64,000 nt of DNA from Hyphomicrobium_A sp044507625 (GCA_044507625.1 JBIQJE010000002.1:124001-188000); one strand, 5' to 3'; numbered from the stretch's first letter, positions 26,164 to 35,491 are shown. Notes: generated by a model not told the origin, from the sequence alone. Numbers and translations: made by a program.

Positions 26164-26358
26164 CATATTACGGGTGCGTCCGGCTGACCGGTCGCCGATG
26201 AGAAAAGGCGTTGTAACTGGCGCTTTTCTCGCGCGGCAGCGCCTGCGTTTTGTCAGTTCGCGGGCGAAGTGTTGCACGAACGCTTCTATGAGCCCGGTGC
26301 ATTTTCGCCGCTCACCGGAGCGATCGATCGGATCGCCTGAAAGGCGCAGTTTTGCGCT

Positions 26359-27717
26359 TCAACCGCCGGGCGAGAACGCCGGCAGCTCGACAATCACCGC
26401 AAGGCCGCCCAGCTCGGACTTGGCCAGCTTCACGGCGCCGCCGTAGAACTGAACGAGATCGCGCACGATCGGCAGGCCGAGCCCCGAGCCTCCGCGGCGA
26501 TCGTTCCACTGCTCGCCGATCTTGAAGACGACGTCCCACGCTTCCAGCGGCAGGCCCGGTCCGTCATCCTCGACGATGACCGAGACGAAGCCGGGTGCGG
26601 CGTCATCGCCGGAGCGCACCTCGACGCGGCTCTTCGCATACTTGCAGGCGTTGTCGACGAGGTTGCCGAGCATCTCGTTGAGATCCTGCGCTTCGCACGC
26701 AACCATCTGCTGGCGGGGGATGCTGTTTTCAATCTTCAAGCCGCGCTCGATGTAGAGCCGGCGCAGTGCGCGTACGACCTGCTCTGCCGTCTCGCCGAGC
26801 GGCGAGGCGGTGACGGCCTTTGCCCGCGTCGCCGCGGTACGCGCCCGCGCGATCTGATAGTCGATCTGGCTCTGCATGCGCCGGCACTGCTCGCGAATGA
26901 TGCCCGCGGATTTTTCCGAGCCCTTCTGCGCGAGCCGGTGCGCTTCATCGACGAGGATCGCCAGCGGCGTCTTCAGCCCATGCGCGATGTTGCCGGCCTG
27001 CGCACGCGCGCGGAGTATCTGCTGTCCGGATTCCGAAAGGAGGCCGTTGAGATCATCGATCAGCGGCTGCACCTCTTCGGGGAACTTGCCCGTCAACCGT
27101 TGCGCGGTGCCGCTGCGCACGCGGGCGAGGGCTTGCCGCAGGTGCCCGAACGGCGCCATGGCATAGAGCAATAGCAGGATCGCCGCGCCGATCATCGAGA
27201 GCGCGAAGGCGCTGAGGGACCAGGCGAGGACCTTGTTGTATTTCTTCAGCTCGCCTTCGAGAAAGCGCTCGTCCGTTCCGATGATGATGCGCAGCGGCTC
27301 CGTGCTGTTCTTGAGCCAGCGGAGGCGTTCGGCCACCAGCAGCGCGCCCGTGGGCCCCGCGATGCGGTGGGTATGAATCTGCGCATCCTCGCCATCGTCG
27401 TCGGGCACGTCGAGTTTCGGCCCTTCGAGCGACGTCGAGCGCGCGAGCTGCTTTCCGCCGATCTGGATCTCCCAGTAGAAGCCCGACAGCGGTGCGATGT
27501 AGCGCGGATCGCTCAACGGCCGTTGCAGGCTGAACTGGCCCTGATCGTCGAGCTCCATGAGACTCTGCAACTCATCGAGATGGACGTAGAGCTCGTCGTA
27601 GAACTGCCCGATGAGAAACTCGCGGCTTGCCCGCGACAGCAGCAAGCCCGCCACGACGACGCCGATGGCGATCCATATGGTCGCGACGATGATCAGTCGG
27701 GTTTTGAGGCTGCGCAT
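26359..27717 (-). CDS. Sensor histidine kinase
   Basis: A 452-residue membrane kinase. Transmembrane helices lie at about 8-28 and 166-187, enclosing a 135-residue periplasmic sensor. The dimerisation/phosphoacceptor helix carries His246 in NIAHGLKTPLAI, and the ATPase domain has NLVDNACKYA, EDDGPGL and GSGLGLPIV. It is encoded after its response regulator with a 9-nt spacing. Between an iron-uptake operon and a czc-like efflux operon it is likely to sense metal or envelope stress, but the ligand is not evident from the sensor domain. Confidence 0.9.
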   Translation of the reverse strand: MRSLKTRLIIVATIWIAIGVVVAGLLLSRASREFLIGQFYDELYVHLDELQSLMELDDQGQFSLQRPLSDPRYIAPLSGFYWEIQIGGKQLARSTSLEGPKLDVPDDDGEDAQIHTHRIAGPTGALLVAERLRWLKNSTEPLRIIIGTDERFLEGELKKYNKVLAWSLSAFALSMIGAAILLLLYAMAPFGHLRQALARVRSGTAQRLTGKFPEEVQPLIDDLNGLLSESGQQILRARAQAGNIAHGLKTPLAILVDEAHRLAQKGSEKSAGIIREQCRRMQSQIDYQIARARTAATRAKAVTASPLGETAEQVVRALRRLYIERGLKIENSIPRQQMVACEAQDLNEMLGNLVDNACKYAKSRVEVRSGDDAAPGFVSVIVEDDGPGLPLEAWDVVFKIGEQWNDRRGGSGLGLPIVRDLVQFYGGAVKLAKSELGGLAVIVELPAFSPGG

Positions 27718-27726
27718 GGGACCACG

Positions 27727-28392
27727 TTAATCCATGCGGTAGCCGAGGCCGCGCACCGTGGTGATCACGTCGCGGCCCAGCTTGCGGCGCAGGCGGCTGA
27801 TATAGACTTCGATGGTATTGGACCACGCGCTCTCCTCGAGAGCGTAAAGCCGCTCGGAGAGCTCCGCCTGCGAAACGACGCGGCCGGGGCGATGCATGAA
27901 GTAGGTCAGCATCCTCAGCTCCGAAGCGGTGAGCTCGACGTCTCTGCCGCCCACCGTAGCTTTGCCGCCGACCGTGTCGAGACACAGATCCCTGTGCCGC
28001 AGGACGGGACTGGCGCTTCCCGATTTGCGGCGGATCAGCGCCCGCAGTCGCGCGACGATCTCCGGTATGTGAAAGGGCTTGGTGATGTAGTCGTCGGCGC
28101 CCGCATTCAGGCCTTCGACCTTCTCCGTCCAGGTTCCCTGCGCGGTGAGGATCAGCACCGGCATGTCGCAGTTCTGCGCGCGCCATTTGCGGAGCACGTC
28201 CAGGCCCTGCATCTTCGGCAGCCCGAGATCGAGGATCACCGCATCGAACTGCTCCTCGACGCCGAGGATGGCGGCATCCTCGCCGGTATCGGCCCGATCG
28301 ACGACAAAGCCTTCCGGCTTCAGCCCCGAGTGGAGCCGCTCGGCGATATCGTCGTCATCCTCGACCAGGAGAATACGGATGGGTGCCTCCAT
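27727..28392 (-). CDS. OmpR-family response regulator
   Basis: A 221-residue two-domain regulator. The receiver domain starts IRILLVEDDDDIAERL, with the phosphoacceptor aspartate in AVILDLGLPKMQG and the conserved lysine in ITKPFH. The winged-helix domain near 130-221 (LTASELRMLTYFMHRPGRVVSQAELSERLY, IEVYISRLRRKLG, TVRGLGYRM) is typical of the PhoB/OmpR class. I chose the ATG at 28390-28392 because the upstream extension is not family-like. It diverges from the RND operon across 138 bp that contain two oppositely oriented pairs of 11-bp-spaced repeats, its probable binding sites. Confidence 0.92.
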   Translation of the reverse strand: MEAPIRILLVEDDDDIAERLHSGLKPEGFVVDRADTGEDAAILGVEEQFDAVILDLGLPKMQGLDVLRKWRAQNCDMPVLILTAQGTWTEKVEGLNAGADDYITKPFHIPEIVARLRALIRRKSGSASPVLRHRDLCLDTVGGKATVGGRDVELTASELRMLTYFMHRPGRVVSQAELSERLYALEESAWSNTIEVYISRLRRKLGRDVITTVRGLGYRMD

Positions 28393-28420
28393 TGCAGCAG
28401 GGCAGCGATAGTCTCTAAAG

Positions 28421-28437
28421 CTGAAACGCACCTGAAC
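28421..28437 (-). promoter_or_regulatory. Direct-repeat pair facing the response regulator gene
   Basis: CTGAAAC at 28421-28427 and CTGAACG at 28432-28438 are spaced 11 bp apart. Read on the minus strand they are GTTTCAG-type half-sites upstream of the response regulator gene, fitting autoregulation by an OmpR-family dimer. Confidence 0.55.
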
Positions 28438-28469
28438 GGGCTAAGCATTTGGAAAGGAAGGGGAAGACC

Positions 28470-28487
28470 GTTTCAGGTTGGTTTCAG
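28470..28487 (+). promoter_or_regulatory. Direct-repeat pair facing the RND efflux operon
   Basis: Two exact GTTTCAG copies at 28470-28476 and 28481-28487 begin 11 bp apart, one helical turn, as in PhoB/PhoP-type boxes. They lie about 45-60 nt before the efflux operon start and mirror the pair at 28421-28437. Confidence 0.65.
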
Positions 28488-28530
28488 GTGAGCATGCCAC
28501 AGCCCTTATCAGGGGCTGGAGGGTTGGCTG

Positions 28531-29592
28531 ATGCTTTCAGTTAAGTTTAGGCCGTTTGCGGTGCTCTTGCCGCTGCTTTTCGCCTGCATCGCGGGAAGCG
28601 CGCCCGCCGCCGAGATTGCCATCTCCGCGGCCCAGATCGAAGGCCTGCAAATCCGCCTGGAGGAGGTCCGCCCGGCCAGCGACGAAGCCATAGCGCTCCT
28701 GCCGGCGACGGTCGTGCCGCCGATGAACAGCCGGATCGCCGTCCCCGCGCCCTTTGCCGGGACGGTCGTCTCCGTGGATGTACTGCCCGGCGAGGCGGTG
28801 GAGCCGGGCCGCCAGCTGATGCGGATCGCCAGCCGCGAGCTGGTGGAGACGATTTCCCAGTTGCGGCAGGCCGAGGCAAATCTCGCCGCCGCGAAGGCCG
28901 TGGCGGATCGCTACAAAGGTCTTGCCGAAAAGAACATCACCTCGCCCACGCGGGCGGCCGAAAGCGAGGCCCATCGCGCCGGTCTCGCGGCCGTCGTCGC
29001 CGAGCACCAGCGGCTCGTGTCGCTCGGCAATATCAAGACCGAGACCGATGGCAGCTACACGCTGATCGCACAGAGGGCGGGCCGCGTTGTCGAAGCGCGC
29101 GCTGCGCCCGGCGCCAGCATCGAGGCAATGGCTCCCGCGGTCGTCATCGATACGAGCGACGCGCTTTGGGTCGAGGCGCAGCTGCCGGCAGCGCTCATCG
29201 GCAAGGTGCGTGCGGGCGACACGATCCTTCTGCAAAGCGGCGGCGAGGGGAAGGTGCTGTCGGTCAGTCATTCGATAGATCCCAAGACACGCTCCGCATT
29301 GCTCACCGGAAGCATCCCCGCGCGCGAAGGTCTCGTCGCGGGGCAGATGGTGACGCTCAGCATCCACCGCGAGGCGAGCATCGGCGGCCTGCAGGTGCCC
29401 GCGGCCGCTGTCGTCTATCTCGACGGTGCGCCGAATATCTTCGTGCGTACCGCCGGCGGCTTCTCGGTGCTGCCCGTCACGCTCAAAGGCAAGACGTTGC
29501 ACGGCGCCACCGTTGAGGGCCCACTGGCCCCCGGCCAGATGGTTGCGGTTTCCGGCCTCGCCGAGCTCGAAAACATGATTGGCGGAGAGTAG
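28531..29592 (+). CDS. RND efflux periplasmic adaptor (CzcB/HlyD family)
   Basis: A 353-residue membrane-fusion protein with signal peptide (cleavage near APAAE). The order is a lipoyl-like domain with VPAPFAGTVVSVDVLPGEAVEPG, an alpha-hairpin (about 105-150, LRQAEANLAAAKAVADRY), the second half of the lipoyl domain, and a beta-barrel. It bridges the inner-membrane pump and an outer-membrane channel. GGAGGG precedes the ATG. It is followed by the pump gene after 2 nt. No outer-membrane factor is encoded here, so a channel from elsewhere must be used. Confidence 0.9.
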   Translation: MLSVKFRPFAVLLPLLFACIAGSAPAAEIAISAAQIEGLQIRLEEVRPASDEAIALLPATVVPPMNSRIAVPAPFAGTVVSVDVLPGEAVEPGRQLMRIASRELVETISQLRQAEANLAAAKAVADRYKGLAEKNITSPTRAAESEAHRAGLAAVVAEHQRLVSLGNIKTETDGSYTLIAQRAGRVVEARAAPGASIEAMAPAVVIDTSDALWVEAQLPAALIGKVRAGDTILLQSGGEGKVLSVSHSIDPKTRSALLTGSIPAREGLVAGQMVTLSIHREASIGGLQVPAAAVVYLDGAPNIFVRTAGGFSVLPVTLKGKTLHGATVEGPLAPGQMVAVSGLAELENMIGGE

Positions 29593-29594
29593 CC

Positions 29595-32500
29595 ATGCTT
29601 CGCCGGGTTGTTGAGTTTGCGCTCGTGCAGCGGGCATTCGTGTTGTTCTGCGCGCTGCTGCTCGCCGTTGCCGGCGCCTGGGCCTACTTCCGCATCCCCA
29701 TCGACGCCTTCCCGGACATCTCCTCGGTCCAGGTGAAGATCATCATGAAAGCGCCGGGCATGACGCCCGAGGAGGTGGAGACCCGCGTCATCACGCCGAT
29801 CGAGCTGGAACTCCTCGGCGTTCCGCACCTGACGATCCTGAGGTCCTCCGCGAAGTACGCCATCGCCGACATCACGCTCGACTTCGAGGACGGGACCGAC
29901 ATCTACTGGGCGCGCCAGCAGGTGACCGAAAGGCTCGCCGGCGCCGGCGATACGTTACCCTCGACGGTCTCGGGCGGCTTGGCGCCGATCTCCACCCCGC
30001 TCTCGGACGTCTTCATGTTCACCATCGAGGGCGGCGGCCTGACGCTCGAGCAGCGGCGCACGCTGCTGGACTGGACCATACGTCCGGTGCTGCGGACGAT
30101 ACCCGGCGTGGCCGACGTCAACGTGCTCGGCGGCATGGTGCGAACCTTCGAGGTCATTCCGGACAGCTCCGCGCTCGCCTCCGCCGGCGTGAGCGTCTCC
30201 GACATCAAGGAAGCCATCGAGGCGACGAACCGCAACGACGGCGCCGGGCGTCTTTCGGATGGCGAAAAGGCGCTCGTCGTCCGTGCCGAGGGCGCGATCC
30301 AGTCGCCCGCCGACCTGACGCAGATCGTGCTCCGGTCGGAGGGCGGTAAGGTCCTGCGCCTGCAGGATGTCGCCACGGTTGGCGTGGGCAACCTCACGCG
30401 CTACGGCGGTGTCACGAAAGACGGGGAGGGGGAGGCGGTGCAGGGGCTCGTGTTGTCCCTGCGTGGCGCGGACGCGAGCGCGATCGTGGCGCAGGTGCGC
30501 GACCGCCTCGAAGCGTTGAAGCCGAGCCTTCCGCCCGGCGTGACGCTGCACACGTTCTACGACCGGTCGGATCTCATCCAGCGCGCGGTTGGAACCGTCA
30601 GTAAAGCCTTGCTCGAGGCGACCGTGCTCGTCGTGGTGCTGCTCGTGCTGTTCCTCGGAAACCTGCGCGCCTCCATCGTCGTGGCGGTCACGCTTCCGAT
30701 GGCCGCGCTCGCGACGTTCCTGATGATGAAGCTGCTCGGCATGTCCGCCAACCTGATGAGCCTCGGCGGTCTCGCCATCGCCATCGGTCTCATCGTCGAT
30801 GCGGCGGTGGTGGTGGTCGAGAATACGGTCGAGCGGCTCAATCACCATGCTGGCGACGGGCGCGTTCCCGTGCTGCACCAAGTCTATGCGGCGGCATCGG
30901 AGGTCGTGATGCCGGTGGCATCGGGCATTCTCATCATCTGCCTCGTGTTCCTGCCGCTGCTGTCGCTGGAAGGGCTCGAGGGCAAGCTCTTTGCTCCGGT
31001 GGCGATCACGATCGTGCTGGCGCTCTCGGCTTCGCTGCTGCTGTCGTTGACGCTCATTCCAGCGCTGTCCTCGTTGATGCTCCGTGGGAGCGCGCATAGT
31101 AATCCGCTGCTCATGCGCATCATCGACGCCGGATATCGCTCGTTGCTGCGCTTCTGCCTACGGCACCCCTCACCGGTATATCTGCTCGCGTTCGCCGGTT
31201 TCGTTGTCATGGTGATGGGATATCTCGCCGTCGGGAAGACCTTCATGCCGACGATGGACGAGGGCGCCGTCATCATGCAGACGACGAAGCTGCCGTCCAT
31301 CAACCTCGACGCCAGCATCGCCGGTGACCTGCGCATTCAGCGCAAGCTGCGCGAGAAGGTCCCAGAGATCGACCACGTCGTCTCGCGCGTCGGCACCGAC
31401 GAACTGGGGCTCGACCCGATGAGCCCGAACGACACCGACGCCTTCCTCGTTCTGAAGCCGAAGGATCAATGGCGCGTGCCGGACAAGGAGTGGCTGTTGC
31501 AGCAGCTCCGCGAGGCGATGGCGGAGCTTCCCGGCATCGAGTTTTCGTTCACGCAACCGATCGAGATGCGCACCTCCGAGATGCTCACCGGCGCGCGGGG
31601 CGACCTCGCGGTGAAAATCTTCGGCTCCGATCTGGAAGAGCTCGCGCGGCTCGCCGGGCGGATCCAGACCGCCATCGCATCCGTTCCCGGCGCTTCCGAG
31701 GTGTTCACCGCCTCCAACGACAAGGTGGACTATCTCCAGATCGACATGGACCGGCTCACCGCCGGCCGGACGGGACTCTCGGTGACGCGCATCGAGGATG
31801 AGCTGCGCGCGCTGCTGGAGGGCACACCGGTTGGCATCGTATCGGAGGGCGAGAAGCGCACCAACATCGTCATTCGCGGACCGGAGCAGCTCCGCGGCGC
31901 GCCCGAGCTTTTCATGCAGAGCCAGTTTGTGGCCGGCGATGGCGGACTGGTGCGCATCGGCGATGTCGCGCAATTGAAGCGGATCGGTGGCCTCGTGAAG
32001 GTCGACCGTGAGAACGCGATGCGCTTCGGCATCGTGCAGGCCTATGTCTCGGGCCGCGATCTCGTCGGCTTCGTGGAGGACGCCCAGAAAGCCGTTGCCG
32101 AGCAGGTCAAGCTCCCGGCTGGCTACCGTCTCGTTTGGGGCGGCGAGTTCGAGAACCAGCGGCGCGCCGCGGCACGCCTCGCCATCGTCGTGCCGATCGC
32201 GCTGGCGCTGATCTTCGTTGTTTTGTTTGCCACGCTGCGCTCCGTGCGTCAGGCGGTGCTGATCCTCGCCAACATCCCGTTCGCCATGATCGGCGGCGTT
32301 CTCGCGCTCTGGACCTCCGGCGAATATCTCTCCGTGCCGGCCTCGGTGGGCTTCATCGCCCTTTTAGGGATCGCCGTTCTGAACGGCCTCGTGCTCGTCA
32401 GCTACTTCAACCAGCTTCTGGCCACGGGCATGCCGTTGCCGCAGGTCGTCTTCGACGGCTCCGTCCGCCGCCTGCGTCCCGTTCTGATGACCGCCAGCAT

Positions 32501-32714
32501 CGCCGCCTTCGGACTGGTGCCGCTGCTGTTTGCCAGCGGCCCGGGATCGGAGATCCAGAAACCGCTCGCGATCGTCGTCATCGGCGGCCTCGTCACGTCG
32601 ACGGCTCTGACGCTCATCCTGCTGCCCATCCTCTTCCGCCGCTTCGGCGTCGCCGCCGGCACCGCAACGGATAACAATCGGAGCCTCGTGTGGACCAATC
32701 CGCTTGCAAGCTGA
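29595..32714 (+). CDS. RND heavy-metal efflux pump (CzcA family)
   Basis: A 1039-residue inner-membrane pump with the 12-helix RND layout: TM1 near 10-30, a large periplasmic loop, TM2-6 around residues 335-530, a second loop, TM8-12 near 860-1020. The proton-relay segment in TM4 reads GLAIAIGLIVDAAVVVVENTVERL, the heavy-metal-efflux pattern. The first half starts FPDISSVQVKIIMKAPGMTPEEVETRVITPIE as in CzcA and CusA. The Asp-Ala-Ala form differs from the classical CzcA Asp-Gly, so the transported ion cannot be named confidently. It is probably induced through the repeats at 28470-28487. Confidence 0.92.
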   Translation: MLRRVVEFALVQRAFVLFCALLLAVAGAWAYFRIPIDAFPDISSVQVKIIMKAPGMTPEEVETRVITPIELELLGVPHLTILRSSAKYAIADITLDFEDGTDIYWARQQVTERLAGAGDTLPSTVSGGLAPISTPLSDVFMFTIEGGGLTLEQRRTLLDWTIRPVLRTIPGVADVNVLGGMVRTFEVIPDSSALASAGVSVSDIKEAIEATNRNDGAGRLSDGEKALVVRAEGAIQSPADLTQIVLRSEGGKVLRLQDVATVGVGNLTRYGGVTKDGEGEAVQGLVLSLRGADASAIVAQVRDRLEALKPSLPPGVTLHTFYDRSDLIQRAVGTVSKALLEATVLVVVLLVLFLGNLRASIVVAVTLPMAALATFLMMKLLGMSANLMSLGGLAIAIGLIVDAAVVVVENTVERLNHHAGDGRVPVLHQVYAAASEVVMPVASGILIICLVFLPLLSLEGLEGKLFAPVAITIVLALSASLLLSLTLIPALSSLMLRGSAHSNPLLMRIIDAGYRSLLRFCLRHPSPVYLLAFAGFVVMVMGYLAVGKTFMPTMDEGAVIMQTTKLPSINLDASIAGDLRIQRKLREKVPEIDHVVSRVGTDELGLDPMSPNDTDAFLVLKPKDQWRVPDKEWLLQQLREAMAELPGIEFSFTQPIEMRTSEMLTGARGDLAVKIFGSDLEELARLAGRIQTAIASVPGASEVFTASNDKVDYLQIDMDRLTAGRTGLSVTRIEDELRALLEGTPVGIVSEGEKRTNIVIRGPEQLRGAPELFMQSQFVAGDGGLVRIGDVAQLKRIGGLVKVDRENAMRFGIVQAYVSGRDLVGFVEDAQKAVAEQVKLPAGYRLVWGGEFENQRRAAARLAIVVPIALALIFVVLFATLRSVRQAVLILANIPFAMIGGVLALWTSGEYLSVPASVGFIALLGIAVLNGLVLVSYFNQLLATGMPLPQVVFDGSVRRLRPVLMTASIAAFGLVPLLFASGPGSEIQKPLAIVVIGGLVTSTALTLILLPILFRRFGVAAGTATDNNRSLVWTNPLAS

Positions 32715-33010
32715 CGCTCATCTATCCGCCGGCATCCGAGGCCCGGCTCGTCGAGCTGCTGATGGAGACCGATCCGCCCCTGAGCGGATTCACGACGTGG
32801 GCGGCGGACGGCCACGGACACTCCTTCGAAGAGGCCAGCATGCGCGAACGCGTGCGCGGCCGCGTCGCCCGCGGGGTCGTGGTGATTTTGCTGGAGCGGC
32901 GGCGCGTGCCGGAGCTGCTGGAGGAAATCCGGGTGAAGACCGCCATTCCCGATCTTTTCTATTGGATCGAACCGGTCGAGGCGCTGGGGCGACTTTCCCC
33001 CGACGCTTGA
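32690..33010 (+). CDS. DUF3240 small cytoplasmic protein
   Basis: A 106-residue protein starting at GTG 32690, preceded by GGAG 6 nt upstream and overlapping the pump gene by 25 nt. Sequence features (LTLIYPPASEARLVELLMETDPPLSGFTTWAADGHG) match DUF3240, a ferredoxin-like fold related to PII/CutA proteins and regularly encoded after CzcA/CusA-type pumps. A regulatory or metal-sensing role on the pump is proposed from context only. Confidence 0.82.
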   Translation: MDQSACKLTLIYPPASEARLVELLMETDPPLSGFTTWAADGHGHSFEEASMRERVRGRVARGVVVILLERRRVPELLEEIRVKTAIPDLFYWIEPVEALGRLSPDA

Positions 33011-33144
33011 GCACGCGCGCAGGATCAGCGTGGCTGCCCGGCGCCGCGCCGTCTTTCCGACATGTGCGCCCGTGATAGTGTGAGCTCCTGGGCCAGAAGA
33101 AGGCCCTAGCGGCATCTCCCCCTAAACTTACGAAGGCTTCACCC

Positions 33145-33849
33145 ATGCGTTCATTCACCGCCCATCTGCGCCCCGCCATCGCCGGCCTTGCATTTCTCGG
33201 CTCGATCGCGGCCGTCAGCGCCGAGGACGCGCCGCGGCGCACCATCACCGTCACGGCGACCGGCAACGTCACCGTCGAGCCGGATCAGGCACGCATCTCC
33301 TCCGGCGTTACATCCGAAGCCGCGACGGCGCGCGAGGCGCTCACCCGGAACTCCGCATCGATGCAGAAGGTGATCGACGAGCTGAAGGGCTCCGGCATCG
33401 ACTCCAAGGACATCCAGACGTCGTCCTTCCGTGTCGAGCCACGCTATACGCGGCCCGCCGAGGGGCACGCGCCGAAGATCGACGGCTATACCGTGAGCAA
33501 CGAGGTACAGGTGCTCGTGCGTGACCTCGATAAGCTGGGCGAGATTTTCGACCGGCTGGTGACGGCGGGCGCCAATCGCAGCGCGGGGCTCAACTTCGAG
33601 GTGAGCAAAGCCGAGACGTTGCTGGATGACGCGCGCAAGGAGGCGGTCGCGAATGCCCGTCGCCGGGCCGAGCTTTACGCCGCCGCGGCGGGTGCGGAGG
33701 TCGGCGAGGTGCTGACGATTACCGAAGGTGCGGGGGAGCCCCCACGTCCCATTTTCGCCGCCCGCGCAATGAAAGCGCAGGCCGCTCCGATCGAGCGCGG
33801 CACGGAAACGCTGGAAGCGAGCGTCACCATCACGTGGGCGCTGAAGTAG
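33145..33849 (+). CDS. SIMPL-domain periplasmic protein (DUF541)
   Basis: A 234-residue exported protein with a signal peptide ending near SAVSAED. It has the SIMPL pattern: ITVTATGNVTVEPDQARISSGVTSEAATAREAL, an IQTSSFRVEPRY strand and a C-terminal TLEASVTITWALK. Family members include BP26/OMP28 antigens and YggE, implicated in oxidative-stress tolerance and envelope functions. It is monocistronic, between the RND operon and the convergent panD operon. Confidence 0.88.
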   Translation: MRSFTAHLRPAIAGLAFLGSIAAVSAEDAPRRTITVTATGNVTVEPDQARISSGVTSEAATAREALTRNSASMQKVIDELKGSGIDSKDIQTSSFRVEPRYTRPAEGHAPKIDGYTVSNEVQVLVRDLDKLGEIFDRLVTAGANRSAGLNFEVSKAETLLDDARKEAVANARRRAELYAAAAGAEVGEVLTITEGAGEPPRPIFAARAMKAQAAPIERGTETLEASVTITWALK

Positions 33850-33942
33850 GCGCCGCGATGCGCCAGGTAGCGTAGCTCCGGGGGCAGCTTTCCGCTTCGC
33901 GGCCGAACGCCGATCCCTGGGGGCTCCTATCCGTAGGATCCG

Positions 33943-34851
33943 TCAGGCGAGCGTGACGATCTCGACCTTTTCGGCGAGCTTTGCGGCGCCGGCCTGGTTC
34001 GGCCAGTCGACGAAGTTGCGCATCTCGCCGGACGTCCGCAGGTGGCGCAGGCGCGCAAGATCGACCTCGGCCGCCACCCATTCGGCGGCGTTGAGCGTTC
34101 CCTGGGCCAGCACGCCCGTATCGGAAATCGTCTGTTCCGCCGGAACGTAGATGCCCGCCGAGCCCGTGTTGTGATCGACGGCCGGGGACCAGAGCGCGTC
34201 ACCGACGGTCGGGCTGACGACGGCCGCGATCTGGTTTTCCAGGGCGCGCGCGAGCGAGCCAGTGCGCACGCGGTGATAGCCGGAAAGACGCTCTGTGCAT
34301 GAAGGCACGAGCAGCAGCTCGGCGCCCGCCTCGGCCATGGCGCGGGCGAGCAGTGGAAACTCGCTGTCGTAGCAGATGTTGATTCCGATGAGCCCGAGCG
34401 GGGTATCGAACACGCGCGCCTGCGCGCCCGCCGAGATCCCCCAGTCGGTCTCGAAGGGCGTCATGATCAGCTTTTCCTGCACGCCGACGCTGCCCTTCGG
34501 CGTCACGAGCTGGGCGGCGTTGACGTAGCGGCCTTCCCCATGGCGCGAGGGCCCGCTGCCGACGAGGATGTAGACGTTATGGCGCGCTGCGAGCTCGCTG
34601 TGGAGCGCAACGCGGCTCGCCTCCAGTTCGGCGACCGCCTCCAGCGTTGCTTCGAGCTCGCCATAGACCTTCTCGCCGAGCGCCGCAGCCTGCTCGATGG
34701 CGGCGTACTCGGGGAAGACGAGTACGTCCGCGCCCGTGGCGGCGCCCTCGGCAACCCAGCGAGCGATCTTGTCCTGCCATACGTCGAGCGTTGCCGGCCG
34801 ATCGATCGGGTATTGTGCGGCCGCGACCTTGAGAGTGTTGCGATGGCTCAT
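33943..34851 (-). CDS. Carbon-nitrogen hydrolase (nitrilase superfamily)
   Basis: A 302-residue enzyme with the Glu-Lys-Cys triad of the superfamily: Glu48 in VLVFPEYA, Lys127 in VQEKLIMTPFE, and Cys160 in GINICYDSEFP. Family members hydrolyse nitriles, amides or N-carbamoyl compounds. The SE-FP sequence after the nucleophile is of the amidase kind; the substrate is unknown. It is the last of four tightly spaced genes (SnoaL-like, panD, GNAT, this one), so it may act on a beta-alanine or acylated derivative, for example an N-carbamoyl-beta-alanine-like amide (inference). Confidence 0.88.
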   Translation of the reverse strand: MSHRNTLKVAAAQYPIDRPATLDVWQDKIARWVAEGAATGADVLVFPEYAAIEQAAALGEKVYGELEATLEAVAELEASRVALHSELAARHNVYILVGSGPSRHGEGRYVNAAQLVTPKGSVGVQEKLIMTPFETDWGISAGAQARVFDTPLGLIGINICYDSEFPLLARAMAEAGAELLLVPSCTERLSGYHRVRTGSLARALENQIAAVVSPTVGDALWSPAVDHNTGSAGIYVPAEQTISDTGVLAQGTLNAAEWVAAEVDLARLRHLRTSGEMRNFVDWPNQAGAAKLAEKVEIVTLA

Positions 34852-34870
34852 GTCGGAACTCTTGGGCGGC

Positions 34871-35473
34871 CTATTTGGAGCCGTCGAGCGGCTTCATCCA
34901 GAACTGCATCTGGTGCGCGGTTTCGCCCGACTGGTCGATGTCCTTCCAGTCATAGGTGGCGATTAGCCCTTCGACGGGCGCATACCCGCGCTTTTTCCAG
35001 AAGCCATCGAGGGGAACGTAGTCGGCGGGCTTCAGCGGATGGTCGTCCGGGCGCACCACGCGGCAGAACGTCGAGTGGGTGAAGCCGCCGAGCTTCCTCG
35101 CGTGCGCTTCGCGCCCGTCGAAGAAGGCGTGTCCGAGGCCGTGGCCGCGATGGGATTTCAGCAGCACGGATTCGCCGCAGTAGAAGATCTTGTTCAGGTC
35201 GAAGCCTGCTTTCTCGAACGGCTCGGCGAACTCGTCCGCGTGCTCGATCATCGGCGCGGCGGTGGAAGCGCCGACGATATCCTCGCCGTCCTTGGCGATG
35301 ATGCAAACGGCGCCGGGTGCCGCCGCGAACGTCGCGAGGTATTTCTCCTCGTAGTCGAGCGTGCCGTCATAGAGATAGGGCCAGTCGCGAAAGACGGCGA
35401 TGCGCAGCCGCGCCAGCGCCGGCAGCACCGCGTTGATCTCTCCGCCCGTCAGCGATTTAACTTCCAGCGCCAT
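34871..35473 (-). CDS. GNAT-family N-acetyltransferase
   Basis: A 200-residue acetyltransferase-fold protein. The acetyl-CoA-binding motif A is probably ESVLLKSHRGHGLGHAFFDGREAHAR (about 102-127), in which R/Q-x-x-G-x-G/A reads RGHGLG. The long C-terminal part (WKKRGYAPVEGLIATYDWKDIDQSGE) includes the Y-containing motif B. It is flanked by panD upstream (18 nt) and the nitrilase gene downstream (19 nt). Although E. coli PanZ, a GNAT-fold protein, activates PanD, this protein is much longer and not obviously its orthologue. Confidence 0.85.
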   Translation of the reverse strand: MALEVKSLTGGEINAVLPALARLRIAVFRDWPYLYDGTLDYEEKYLATFAAAPGAVCIIAKDGEDIVGASTAAPMIEHADEFAEPFEKAGFDLNKIFYCGESVLLKSHRGHGLGHAFFDGREAHARKLGGFTHSTFCRVVRPDDHPLKPADYVPLDGFWKKRGYAPVEGLIATYDWKDIDQSGETAHQMQFWMKPLDGSK

Positions 35474-35491
35474 CGGTATTCCTTCAGGGCG

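Noticed and set aside
34871..35473. GNAT gene as an orthologue of panZ/panM
   Set aside because: PanZ is about 127 residues and enterobacterial; this protein is 200 residues with a different C-terminal part. Adjacency to panD is kept as a hypothesis only.
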